From Brachynemurus nebulosus (taxonomy: Eukaryota; Arthropoda; Insecta; Neuroptera; Myrmeleontidae), in NCBI GenBank assembly GCA_035578155.1, contig JAPWDM010000050.1, forward strand, positions 1,364,001-1,428,000: a DNA stretch of 64,000 nucleotides, in the 5' to 3' direction. Made by a program: the position numbers and the translations under genes. This document shows positions 36,494-47,486 of this stretch, one piece after another (the first letter of the stretch is position 1; every line of letters begins with the position of its first letter). The notes beneath the pieces were generated by a model. It made no database searches. It saw only the letters and a list, made by a program, of their open reading frames with translations, and had not been told where the DNA came from.

Positions 36494-38741
36494 CAGGGGT
36501 GGCCATAACGTGGCTCGCGAGCCGCAAGCGGCTCGCGAGTTGATCTTGTGCGGCTCTTTAATATATCTCGAAAATTTGTTTTGATAGGTTTATTTGAAAT
36601 AAGAAAAAAATCTAAAATTTCGCACAAAAAAATCAAATAACGATCTTTTTCAACAAGAAAAAAAATTATTCCGATAAGTTTTGAGTAAAGTATGTACCTA
36701 CATAAAAAAGATCGTTATTTTAATTCGTTTCTCAAAGTTGAAACAGCGTTTGAAGCGCCAGCGATGGAGAGGTGAGAGAGTGTCTTTCTCTCTCGCCCGA
36801 GCTATTGTTTTGCCTGTGTCAGTATTAAGCCAGTAACAGAACTACTAGGTGCTGTCTTATTTTTATTTTTATCTGTGCAGTTGCGTTGTTAAAACTAGTA
36901 AAGTCGTATTAATTGTGGGTTGTACGATGGTGTCCAGGAAGCGTAAATATGGAGAGGAGCTTTTAACACGGAATGGGAGGAAGAATTCATGTTTGTAGAG
37001 AGAAACGGAAAGCCAATGTGTCTTTTATGTCAGATGACGTTATCTCAGTTCAAGGCTAGTAACCTAAAACGCCACCATGACACTAACCACAGTGAATTCA
37101 AAACAAAATTTCTTATCGGTTCTGAGTTAAGAAAACCAAAGTGAAATCACTAAAGGAAAAATTACATGGTCAGAGTATGGTCAGTTTTTACCAAAGAATC
37201 AGATTTGAAAACCGAAGCTGGCTTTGTCTTGGCTTTTTTAGCAATAGCCACAGTTAGTAATATTTGTGAGGTACTGAAAGACTTTGAAATCGTGGAAGAG
37301 CTCTTAGACCTAGTTGCATTGAACGATACTGTTCGTGGTTGCGACATTAAAGAAGCCTTGGATGATGTTTTGAAAAACAAACTCAGTGCCTATCGAGAAT
37401 ATTGTCAGCATTGCTACCGACGGTGCACCGTCAATGACAGGAAACAAACAAGGACTTATTGGGCTTTTAAATGCTGACAAATCATATCTTCCTTTTGTAC
37501 CTGTATATTGTATCATTCACAGAGAACATCTGCAGCAAAATATTTGCAGTACCCACAAGTTATGCAAGTAGTTCTTAAAATTGTAAACTACATTCATTCA
37601 AGTGCTAAAACACACAGGAAATTTAAATCCTTCATAGAAGAGCTAGATAATGACGACCTTCCTGATGATGTATCTTGGTATTGCTTGGTGAGATGGCTAT
37701 CAGTCAGCAATGTTCTTGGCAGATTTTTCAGTTGCTTGAACCCATTAAACAATTTATGCAAGAAAAAGAAAAATCTTTCCCTGAACTTAGTGATCCACAG
37801 TGGTTGTTAGATTTAAGCTTTTTTACAGATGTTGTTCAGCATTTGCAGCAGCTGAACATGTCACTACAAGAGAAAAGAGAAAAGCTTATTTCTGATTTAG
37901 CACAGAGCGTATTTAGCTTTCATAGCAAATTGAGGCTTTTTAAGAGAGATCTTGAGACCAAAACATTCGCTCATTTAAAATGTTTAAAGAAAACTTCTGA
38001 AAGCCTTATTGACGATGATGTCCAGATTGAAATAAAAGATTATTTATGTAAATTGACCGGTCTTGCTGACGAATTCAATGACAGATCCACTGAAACCGTC
38101 TTTTTCCTTCCTAGACAACACTTTTGCTGTTGATGTTGTAGGTGACGGCTGCCCTCTTTCATCTCCAATAACAAAGGATGTAGCAGCAGTAGAGTTAGAA
38201 ATACTTGAACTGCAAGAAGACGAAGCGTTAAAAGGACTGAAAAAAGTTAGCGGTTCCACTGTTGAATTTTGGAAAAACGTTCTAGCAGAGAAATATCCAC
38301 TAGCAAAAGAATCTTCTAAGAGACTGATTTCAATTTTTGGAACTACTTACGCCTGTGAGTCTTTGTATTCAACAATGAAGCTTATTAAATCCAAGTAGCG
38401 ATCTGAACTAACTGATGAACACTTAACTGAACTCGTGCGAACTGCGCTCACCAGTTATGAGCCAGATTTCAAACAGCTCACGGCCAGAATGAACACAAGA
38501 AAAAGTACATCTCAAAATTAAATTTTAGGTACCTAGGTATGATGCATGTACTAACTAACAAAAAATTATTTTTACATATTACAATTACATTTTTCATTCC
38601 TGCCATAAATATATTTAGTTTCATAAAAATGTAAAACGTGTATTCATTGTGTGAACCATCAATCTCAGAAGGGGGGGGGCTCGCTCCGAATCGGCTCTAT
38701 GGGATTGCGGCTCCCAAAGGTAGAGGTAGTGGCCACCCCTG
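36494..38741 (+). mobile_element. hAT DNA transposon, 2.25 kb, perfect 8-bp TSD
   Basis: Ends CAGGGGTGGCCA and TGGCCACCCCTG are perfect 12-bp inverted repeats, flanked by GTCTAGAT at 36486-36493 and 38742-38749. The GC-rich subterminal part has GGCTCGCGAGCCGC and GAATCGGC/GCGGCTCCC words. It carries one decayed transposase gene. It is inserted in the ORF1-ORF2 junction of the non-LTR element, opposite in direction. Confidence 0.95.
36927..38521 (+). pseudogene. hAT transposase, ZBED/GTF2IRD2-like group, broken
   Basis: The start MVSRKRKYGEE at 36927 is followed by a BED-type finger (CLLCQMTLSQFKASNLKRHH, 37018-37090). The catalytic part has SIATDGAPSMTGNKQG with the first Asp near 37419, VPVYCIIHREHL (~37500), then VRWLSVSNVLGRFF and LLEPIKQFMQEKEKSFPEL (~37740). 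The C-terminal dimerisation (hATC) block has EFWKNVLAEKYPLAKESSKR and SLYSTMKLIKSK (38260-38395). An in-frame TAG at 38397 and frameshifts near 36970, 37140, 37385, 37520, 37690 and 38090 break it. The text continues past the TAG to a natural-looking end at 38521. These proteins resemble domesticated ZBED genes, but the intact TIRs and duplication show an ordinary transposon copy. Confidence 0.9.
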
Positions 38742-38754
38742 GTCTAGATGATAC

Positions 38755-40593
38755 TGGTGTGCAGTTATAACCCGTCGCGTGAGGGTTATTGTTAATAGGA
38801 GTAGTTTTTGCTCTAGCCGAGTTATATATTGGTGGGGGTAGGATTACTGGATTATACGCACTAGGATTAGGTATTTTTCGGTTACGAGGTGGAGAGTTAG
38901 TTACATTATCTAAATTGTTTTTAGTATATATTTTTGGGTCATTGTTAGGTAATTTGGGGAAAATATGACAATTATCTATTTTTCTAATGTTTGGTTAGCT
39001 GTTGTTGAGGCGTAATTCGTATTCATTGTAGACAGAGCAACTTTATATGATAATTAATCATGTACTTTTTGATTTCTTTTTGTTTTAAATACACGTTACA
39101 GTTTTTATCAGTGGATTTATGTGCTTTGTTCGCAATGAATACATTTATAGCCATCCACATTACATTCATTAAGCGGGTTCTACACGATGCTACGAACGTT
39201 CCTTCCAACGTTCGATCGAACGTTTGAAGCAATTAAGTTCGATAGTTGGTGCGACGAATGTGTCTGCTACACGGTGAATCGAATGTTTGATCCAATACGA
39301 ATGATGATGTGTTGGTACTCAGTGGACGACGCTGTTATCTGTCTGATGTTATCTCTAATGTTATACACTGATGTTGTCTCTCTTCACATGAACGAGTCGT
39401 GCAGCTGCTGAGTCGAACCAACCAACGCAACCAACATTGACCTTCAAACGTTCGAAGCATCCCTTTGACTCGGTGCAAGAATACCGACATCGAACGGGAT
39501 ACGACCAAATGCGAACGTTTGACGCTCGACATTGGACACTCGTAGGTTAGATTCGAACAACGGCTACACGATGCTATGAACCATCCAACGTCGAATGTTG
39601 GAAGGTGTTCGTAGCATCGTGTAGCAGCGGCTTTAATTGAATGCTCTCCACCAAATTCAATTATAGCATTGAGTAACTTTGGGTACGCATTGCTCTACGG
39701 GACATTGTACACCGTATAACCGGACATACCCAGGAAGAAAACTAGATTCAAAAGTAATAACAACAAGGGGAATATTGATAATTTTTCCATCTTCAACTTT
39801 TTTAGTCATGCATCTTATTTGTCTAATTTTAGTTGAGCAATTAATACCATCCAGTATATCATCCATTGTTAGAGAGATATCAACATTTCTAACGATACCC
39901 TGACACGATACAAGAGAATCCGGTATATAGATTTTCTAATTTTTTTGTTCAAATACAGGGTCGTATTTATGTGCCAATTCGTTGGCTGACTGACAGTCAG
40001 AAAGTTCAATTCGTATTTTATTCCTACCCATTTTATTTATATTTTTTATATTATTCCTATACTGAGGAAATGTTCCGTAAAGAAAACGACCTATAGACAC
40101 AGTGTGTAATTTTCCTATGTTTTCATTTGTTGTACTTTCTAAATAAACATAATAAGGGCCTGAACTATTTGAATTAAATTTATTTATTTTGTTAATAGAA
40201 TTATTATATAATAAAGAGAGTCATTATTAGTTAAATTGTTTTTTTCAAAGGTGTTACCGGTGACATAATTACTGTTAATTTATATTATTAAAATTAATGG
40301 TGTTATCTAATTGCACTGAATTGACTTTATTATTCCTAATAATTTTAGCTTGTTTAAGATCTGTATTAATTTTTACAATGCCATCAGAAATATTTTCTAC
40401 AAATAAAACTTTTGAAACTTTATTACGTTGATAATTTGTATTAAGAGAATGACTTGAATCAGACGATTCAGTTTCTGATTCGTTAATTACCACCATGTGG
40501 GATAGTTCCTGTTCCTTCTCCGTTTAGTGTTTCCACAGATTCCTGGTCGGGAGGATTTGGGGTACCCCCTTCCCCATATTGACCACTTTCCAT
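38755..40593 (-). pseudogene. Non-LTR ORF1 (gag-like nucleic-acid-binding protein), broken
   Basis: ORF1 proteins coat the element RNA. The likely start is the ATG at 40593-40591 (MESGQYGEGG); a frameshift near 40497 leads into a Ser/Glu-rich part. At 39800-39660 VVITFESSFLPGYVRLYGVQ is the conserved block just before the zinc knuckles. After the MITE at 39172-39632 the text resumes with HKSTDKNCNVYLKQKEIKKY (about 39130-39070), the end of a CCHC knuckle plus the helix after it. Several knuckle cysteines are lost. From 39000 to 38755 it turns Pro/Asn-rich, as ORF1 C-termini do, until the hAT insertion. It has multiple frame changes and is not functional. Confidence 0.78.
39172..39632 (-). mobile_element. 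PIF/Harbinger-like MITE family 1, copy 3, TSD TTA
   Basis: Reverse orientation of copies 1 and 2. Left end AGCGGGTTCTACACGATGCT, right end CGTGTAGCAGCGGCT, flanked by TTA at 39169-39171 and 39633-39635. It sits inside the zinc-knuckle region of the non-LTR ORF1. Confidence 0.93.
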
Positions 40594-42009
40594 TGAACAC
40601 TTTTACACTTTTACAAATATGCACTAATAGTTTATACAATGAACTAAACTAATACACTTATAAATTACTTAATAAAACTAAGAAAAGAAAAAAAAATTAT
40701 ACACTTTTATATAACAATTAATTTATGAGTTACAAAACAACAATAAACTTGTTATCAGTTATAGCACTAAACTCGGGATGGAAAAATTATAAAAAAAGAT
40801 TTTTTTAAATCCATCATCTTTTTTATGTTACATAGTTTCTGAGACAATTGTGATTTTTATGGCTATTTCTTTGCTAATTGGAAAATTGCTGTCCCAGGCA
40901 GATTTTATATAACAGATCTTATTATTGTTGAGTTTTATGTATTAAAAACGACAATATATTAGCTATTCCTGGCACGCCATAACCCATTTAGTAATATAAT
41001 ATTGTAATATTCAATTTACAGTCAATTTTTTCAGTCAATTCACAGAAGTATTATTACAAATATTTATTTTCAGTATCATTACTGTCTGAGAAAAAAAATG
41101 TGAATAATACTAGAATATTGTAAGTACCTTTGTAAAACACAATCATATTTTCAAAATAAAAATTTCATTAAAAAACAAGTAATCAAATGTCCTCAAATTT
41201 TTTGAACAGTCCCCTGTTACAATTTGAAAATGGTACAGAAATCACACTGTGCATTGGCACGATCGTTTATAACATGAAACGGAACGCAATCGGTGTGAAG
41301 TTCGTTCGGTTGCAGAGTTAAGAGCGCTGACATCATTTTGTTCACTCTTACCGTTGCATTTCTAAGTAAACCACATGTTTGGGGCACTAGTTATAACAGT
41401 CCCCTGATAAACAATTTTTCTATTGTTTTAAGTGACTACAAAGCTACAACAAATTTATAAAAAAATTACTTAGCGAATATATTATCACGCCTATCCCTTC
41501 AAATTGTATAGATTTAAAATGATTTTATGCTAGGAAACTTTCTATGTAAAATATCACTCCCCTAACAAACAGTCTGTTATTTCATAGGGAAATAAGTAGA
41601 AGGTAATATTTTTCTTGTTCTAATATTAATTTTATAATATATAATTTTATAACTTTAGAGTTATAAGTTCAGCTACTTAAAAAGGCAATTTAGCCAAAAA
41701 TTTGATTTTAATGACAAGCGTCCTATAGCATTTTTATTTGTTGTCAGCTGTCAATATTTTAAGGTTTGTGATCAACATAATAATGATATTTTTCATGAAA
41801 ATGTTCAAAACAAAAATATTGTTTACACCGTACGCCTTATAAAAACAGATTTACAACATATTATGCTATATTTTGATGTTTCTCTTTCTTCCTTGAAAAA
41901 AAACGGTATGTCACAAAATTTTCAAATCTTTCTGATCCAACCATTTGAAAAAGAGGCTATGAAAACTGGCTGTGAACCACAAACTAGAATTTTAGAATAT
42001 TTTTACCCG
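40594..42009. other. Possible 5' UTR of the non-LTR element, then AT-rich DNA
   Basis: No gene. A patch at 41230-41390 is less AT-rich and may be the 5' end of the minus-strand non-LTR element or unrelated sequence; I cannot decide. Confidence 0.35.
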
Positions 42010-43075
42010 ACTGCATCGGAAGGAGGGTAATGTGTTTAGGAAGTATGTATGTATGTATCCTCTGACTACGTCTGTTTCTGTGGCGCAGCCTACAACCTAA
42101 ACCGTTTGACGAATTTTGGTAAAAAAGGTGTCGCTAAATCCATTTCATTCTCGAGAGTGCTACTATAGGTTACATGAAATTTCAAAATTCATCCCCTAAA
42201 TAGGGGATGAAAAATTTATATAACAAACTATTGGGTCTAGAAACGGGAAATTTTGCAGTCGACTTCTTTATGTAACGTAGAGTAGCACCAAAAGATTTTT
42301 GGAAATGCATCCCCTAAAGGTATAAAGTACGGGATGAAAATTTATGAAAGATAAAATTTTGCACAGGTCCACAGGGGTCTTTTAGTAATGTAGATGAGTA
42401 TTAACAGGGAGAATTTTTATAAAAATTTATCCACTAAGGGTGTGAAATAGGGGATGAAAATTTATATAGAAAACCGCTGGGCTTAGAAACGTAAATTTTT
42501 TTGCAAAGGTTCCTTTAGTAACGCAATCAAGCACCAAGAGTGGATATTTAGAATTTCGCTTCCTAAGTGTTTAAAATAGGGCACGAAAATTTATATAGAA
42601 AACCGTTGAGTCTGGAAACGTGAAATTCTACAAAGGGGTTCTTTATATAATGTAGACGAGCACTGCACCAAGAAGGGGTTTTGGAAATTCATCCCCTAAA
42701 GGGTCCAGAAACGTGAAATTTTGTACAGGATTTCGTTATGTAGTGTAGGTGAGCTCTAAGAAGGGATTTTTGGAATTTTAGTCGTAAGGATATAAAATAG
42801 GGGGTGAAAATTTATATAGAAAACCATTGGTTCTAGAAACGTGAAATTCTGCACACGGACTTTTTAGTAACGTAAGCGAGTACCAAGCGTAGATCTATAA
42901 AAGTTAATCCCCTAAGGCGGGAGAACAAGGGCTGAAAATTTATATAAAAACTAGTTTTTGTCGATGAATTTATCCGCGTGGAGTCGATGACGACATAGTA
43001 AGTGTACAAAATCATTTAATCAACCTTCAATGACTCTACACGGACGAAGTCGTAGACGAAAGCTAGTATATTAGC
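42010..43075. repeat. Tandem ~125-bp module array (GAAACGTGAAAT / GGGGATGAAAATTTA)
   Basis: Six or seven diverged units, each with TAGAAACGTGAAATT, TAACGTAG, TTCATCCCCTAA and AGGGGATGAAAATTTATATAGAAAACC. It opens at 42010 with CGACTGCATCGGAAGG and GTTTGACGAATTTTGGT, and closes with ACGGACGAAGTCGTAGACGA then AAGCTAGTATA, an ending common in insect dispersed repeats. It shares words with 1985-2640. Non-coding. Confidence 0.82.
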
Positions 43076-43094
43076 GCTTGTAAAAAAAAAAAAA

Positions 43095-43333
43095 AAAAAA
43101 AAAACGCCGTGAGCAGCGGGGCCCCATCACGAGAGTCGAATTTTTCGCTACATTTTCGGTATTTTCAAGATATCTAAATGTGGTTGAAAGGGTACAGGCT
43201 GATTGTCATTTTGATGTTTTTAAAACTGATGATAAGTGTCCGGCTGATCGAGGCTTTAAAAAAAGGTTTAAGTTTTTAAGGGTTGAATCTCAGTAAATTT
43301 CAATTTTATGTCGACAGCACCTAGCAGGAAAAA
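43095..43333 (+). repeat. Repeat with coding-like frame, copy B
   Basis: Inverted partner of 24999-25240. It shares CGCCGTGAGCAGCGGGGCCC, the GAATTTTTCGCTACAT block and GTGTCCGGCTGATCG. It follows a 24-base poly-A run. The reading frame is broken here. Confidence 0.75.
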
Positions 43334-43337
43334 ACCC

Positions 43338-43562
43338 GATTGCGTAAGAAGCAAACCAAAACGATGGAAACAAGATGAAAATATAGAGAAAAAGAAAAAT
43401 GAATTAAAAAGTAAAACAGGCATCACAGGAGGCATCAAACATTTCTGTTTAACTTGGTACAATATGTATGCCTCCAACTGCTTTACTTTTTAATTCATTT
43501 TTCTTTTTCTCTATATTTTCATCTTATTTACACCGTTTTAGTTTGCTTTTTACGCAGTCGGA
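43338..43562. repeat. Foldback hairpin with ~85-bp arms
   Basis: Arms 43338-43424 and 43480-43562 are inverted copies (key word GATGAAAATATAGAGAAAAA) around a ~55-base loop. The 61-codon frame at 43308-43493 runs through the left arm and is not a supported gene. Confidence 0.8.
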
Positions 43563-43657
43563 TTTATTTTTTATTAGAGCGATGTAAATTAACGTCATAC
43601 TTCTTTTAGCGTAGAATTACGCCAGTACAAAACACCCCCAATAAAAAAGATCCTGAA

Positions 43658-43660
<3 letters not shown>

Positions 43661-43715
<55 letters not shown>
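43661..43715. repeat. (TA)n microsatellite
   Basis: Pure TA, abutting the left arm of the inverted repeat. Confidence 0.97.
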
Positions 43716-43719
<4 letters not shown>

Positions 43720-43781
43720 ATTTTTTTTTTTTAAACGACAGCCTGCATATAAATTATTAAGAACGAACTAAAAGAAGAAAA

Positions 43782-43826
43782 TTGTTCTACATGTTTCAGT
43801 CATTTAAATGACCATCTTCAGGAAAA
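43782..43826 (-). ncRNA. Hammerhead-like motif, left arm
   Basis: Mirror copy of the right-arm motif: core C at 43821 on the minus strand, GAAA at 43797-43794, CAUG at 43793-43790. Sequence is identical to the other arm. Confidence 0.6.
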
Positions 43827-44105
43827 TCAATAATTCAGTTGTGAAAACAACTGAGAAAAATAATATCAAAAGGACATAACCTCCAAATGTCAAAAGAATG
43901 TCAAAATGACAGACGAAATTAAAAAATTAAAAATCAAAGAATCAAAAAATTAACGCACCCCATATTAAATTAAATCCGTTAATTTTTTGATTCTTTGATT
44001 TTTAATTTTTTAATTTCGTCTGTCATTTTGACATTCTTTTGACATTTGGAGGTTATGTCCTTTTGATATTATTTTTCTCAGTTGTTTTCACAACTGAATT
44101 ATTGA

Positions 44106-44150
44106 TTTTCCTGAAGATGGTCATTTAAATGACTGAAACATGTAGAACAA
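44106..44150 (+). ncRNA. Hammerhead-like motif, right arm
   Basis: Core CUGAAGA at 44111-44117, one extra U, stem II GGUCAU/AUGACU (44119-44124 and 44129-44134) with loop UUAA, GAAA at 44135-44138, palindromic CAUG, and UA as cleavage dinucleotide (44143-44144). Stem I is only about 3 bp (UUC/GAA). Fold is good, activity uncertain. Confidence 0.6.
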
Positions 44151-44242
44151 TTTTCTTCTTTTAGTTCGTTCTTAATAATTTATATGCAGGCTGTCGTTTA
44201 AAAAATTTTTCATTTCATTTTACCTGCAGTTGGATTCTAATA

Positions 44243-44245
<3 letters not shown>

Positions 44246-44322
<77 letters not shown>
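44246..44322. repeat. (TA)n microsatellite
   Basis: About 77 bases of TA. Confidence 0.97.
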
Positions 44323-44326
<4 letters not shown>

Positions 44327-45365
44327 TCACTCAAATAAATTATAAAATATAAAATTTTGGGGACTGCTGTAAGAATTGTATGTACAAGTGTTTGTACATA
44401 CATTGTACAAGTATGTACAAGTTTTGTTGTAAAATATTATTGACTTACTATCAAGTACCAATACACAGGTATCCTATAACGACAATCACCAATTAAAGGC
44501 GTGTCAGTGAGCTCTACACCTAGTACACCTACACATACATATATCACGGATGTATTTTGAAAATCAATATTAAATAATATATTTTATACTTACATAAAAA
44601 TCATTCTATAACGAAATGTTACAAACTACAGTAGTTAACTTTCTAACTTTCCAGGTTCAACTTTCTGTTATAATAACTAATAAAATATTACCCATACATA
44701 AAATATTTCAGAGTTAATATTTGAAAAGTTTCGAAAACTGAACTATTTATAATGTTTTAATTATTGAATATTTTCCTATTTATTTTTTCATTTGATAGTT
44801 TTTCCACTTTATTGGCTTATATAATATATTGAAAACAAGAACCATATTACATTTAAATATTGTTGAAAAGTTTCTGTTTGTTTTACGGCTTAATTATTAT
44901 TTTAGTAAATAAACTGTATTTTTTTTTTCATTCTGAATTTTAGTATGTTAAAATATATGACAATGAGACTCGGTACCAAGTTTAATCGAAACTGGTTCAG
45001 TTATTTCATTACAATTAAATAACTGATTTTATATTCTATAGGAATCTTTAGTCGGGAGAAAATTATTTTATGTCTTAACTCAAAGTAAATATTATGTAAT
45101 ATTATATAAGAGGTAATTATTTTGTCTTAACTCGAGGTAAATAGTTTCTGTGTACCCCTAATAATTTGGTTTAGTTATTCGAAGGTGATTAATTAATTTA
45201 TTTTGTATCCGCCAGGAATCTTCAATCAGGATAAAATTCAATCTACAAAGTCTGTATCTGTATAAATTTTAATCAAAATCGGTTCAGCCATTTTGGTGTG
45301 ATTGAGCAACAAACATTCAATTATCTAAACTTTTACATTTATAATCTTAAAATTTTTATAATAAC
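44323..45365. other. AT-rich DNA with a dispersed-repeat tail
   Basis: No gene. 44960-45320 contains two variants of AATCGGTTCAGCCATTT (also ACTGGTTCAGTTATTT), words typical of insect dispersed repeats. GTATGTACAAG is repeated near 44390. Confidence 0.5.
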
Positions 45366-46034
45366 GGGCATAGCCGGGTAAGATTGGAAAAACGGCGTTT
45401 GACGCAAAATTGATTGTTTTTATAGGAAATAATACTTCTTAGCCCCAGATACATTCCTGCCAAATTTCAATCCTCCGGGGCTAATAGTTTATGAATACAC
45501 AAAAAGATAAAAATTTTCAAAAAAATTTTTTTTGACGAAATTACTGAGCTTGTTTATTTGAGTTTAATATGTATTGTGTACCCATCCTAGGCAAAGTATT
45601 AAAAAAAAAATTAACGTTATATCCCTTTAATATACTAATTTTTTTAAATTTTTTAATTTAAGTAATTTTTTCTTGGCACTTACGCGTTAGCGACACCTAC
45701 CATTTTTTTTTTTAAAATAATTTGTCCCTTAGTACTTTATAACATATATTTGTATGGAAAGATTTTAGTTGGTAGAACATAATAATATTTAAATACAAAT
45801 GCATGCCGTGTTCGGTACAAAATATATATTAAACTCAAATAAATCGGCTCAGTAATTTCGTCAAAAAAAATTTTTTTTGAATGTTTTGTCTTTTTGTGAA
45901 TTCATATACTATTAGCCTCGGAGGGTTGAGATTTGGCAGGAATGTATCTGGGCCTAAGAAGTATTATTTCCTATAAAAACAATCAATTTTTCATCAAGGG
46001 CCCAAGGTTTTCTCTATCTTACCCGGCTATGCCC
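45366..46034. mobile_element. TIR element (GGGCATAGCCGGGTAAGAT ends)
   Basis: Ends GGGCATAGCCGGGTAAGAT and ATCTTACCCGGCTATGCCC are perfect over 19 bp. Beyond them the inverted similarity continues with gaps for about 170 bp per side (AATCAATTTT, ATTCCTGCCAAAT/ATTTGGCAGGAAT). No target duplication was identified and no transposase frame is present. Confidence 0.85.
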
Positions 46035-46446
46035 TTTGGTTTAACAAATTGGTACAACTGTTTTTGTCATCATTGATCCCATGAGAACTCATCATATCAT
46101 TGATCCCATGAGTTAAGAACGATTCAGCCAATCTAATTAAATATATTTTTGTTAGATTACTATCAGCGAATGTAGTGACTTTACCAATTTTCAACCCTTA
46201 ATATTATAAACTATATTTTCAAAATTTTGAGAATAATTTCCATCTTTTGACGATTTGATTTTGTTAAAAAAAATTATGTAATAGACATCATTGAGGTGCA
46301 CTTAGGGAAATATTTTGGAAAACTTTGAACAATTACAACAGAGAAAAGAAATATTTTTATAGTTTTTTTAATATTGTTTAATAGACAATTAACAATTTTT
46401 TTTTTTTTTAAATAATTTTCTGATTATTTTTTTGAAACTTATCTAA

Positions 46447-47171
46447 TGCCGAATTTACACGAGTTTAGTAACTAATGCAGGTTACTGAAGCAAGTAGCTA
46501 AAGTAAATAGTTTTTTTATTTAGTGGGTGTCCACACACAATTAAAAATGGCACATAATCGTTAATAAATCCGTTGTACACTACAAAAATGTATCAAATAT
46601 GTTTATAACCGATTTAATCAGAAAAAAACGGGACATTTATGTTTGAGCTGACTTGTAGGTTCAATCTATTAATGTGTAATTATATATGATTTGTTTCAAA
46701 ATATCCTATAAAAACGGAAAAAAAATGTTAAATTTATTTTTATATTATTAGATCAAGAGAGGTTGCCAGAGGAGTTTAAATTTTTAACCGAGTTATCTTC
46801 AATGACTTTTTTTGATATTTAAAATTTATATTCCAATGAGTACGAAGTACCAAAAAAATATTTGCAGTAGTTCTGTAAATAAAATCTGATAATATTTACG
46901 CGCCTATATTTGTATATTCGAAAGCTACTAAACAATTTACTAAATTTTTAGACAATTTACACGGGTATAAATAACAGCAAGTTCAAAAAAACTAAATGCA
47001 GGTAAGCTACCTGCACAAGTAAATAAAACAGGCTTCTATTTACTTGACTAAACAGACAACTAGATTCCTTACTTGCACTTATACTAAATACAACTGTTTA
47101 CATGACAAAACTAAATTTAGTAACTTGCTTCAGTAACCAGCTTTAGCTACTAAACACGTGTAAATTCGGCA
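46447..47171. mobile_element. TWA-target TIR element, TSD TAA
   Basis: Ends TGCCGAATTTACACG and CGTGTAAATTCGGCA, flanked by TAA at 46444-46446 and 47172-47174. Inverted similarity continues with TTACTGAAGCAAGT. The 3' third repeats ACTTGC and TTTACTTG words. No coding frame. PIF/Harbinger-like by its duplication. Confidence 0.85.
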
Positions 47172-47486
47172 TAAGTTATATTCAATTTCTTTCAGAATTT
47201 CAAGAAAAATTTTTTTGTAAATTTTTTGAATTTTCGAAAATATATTTCGGACTTAGCTGTATTTAAAATTCATTGTATTAAGTTTTCCTTGAATCTGTCC
47301 AGATATTACTTTTATCTTTTGTTATTATTGCTTTATTTCAAGTTTTGCGCCAGATTTCAGATTTAAAATTCGTATGTTGAGCTTACGATAGTTAAAAATA
47401 TCAAAATTTATTTCTTATAGGTATAACCAAGTATATAATTTTAAATTATTAATTTAAAAAATTCTTTTTTACAACGCCAAATGTAA

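Larger units (their letters stand above)
31640..40593 (-). mobile_element. Non-LTR retrotransposon (I/R1-like, with RNase H), split by three DNA elements
   Basis: ORF1 (gag-like), ORF2 (endonuclease, RT, RNase H) and an A-rich tail near 31640 lie in order on the minus strand. Subtracting the inserts at 35338-36233, 36494-38741 and 39172-39632 leaves about 5.35 kb, the usual size of such elements. The RNase H argues against the Jockey clade proper and for I-, LOA- or R1-like relatives. The 5' end upstream of the ORF1 ATG was not defined. No target duplication was identified. Confidence 0.85.
43715..44213. repeat. Near-perfect 240-bp-arm inverted repeat of a Penelope-type end
   Basis: Arms 43715-43955 and 43977-44213 are reverse complements that differ mainly in T-run length, around a 21-base centre. 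Each arm carries one hammerhead-like motif pointing outward. The unit starts at a TA microsatellite and another lies 33 bases after it. Tail-to-tail LTR-like ends of a Penelope-like element, or a palindromic duplication, would explain it. No coding part is present. Confidence 0.85.

Noticed and set aside
36927..38521. Domesticated ZBED host gene
   Set aside because: The gene is broken many times and lies between intact TIRs and an 8-bp duplication, so it is a plain hAT copy.
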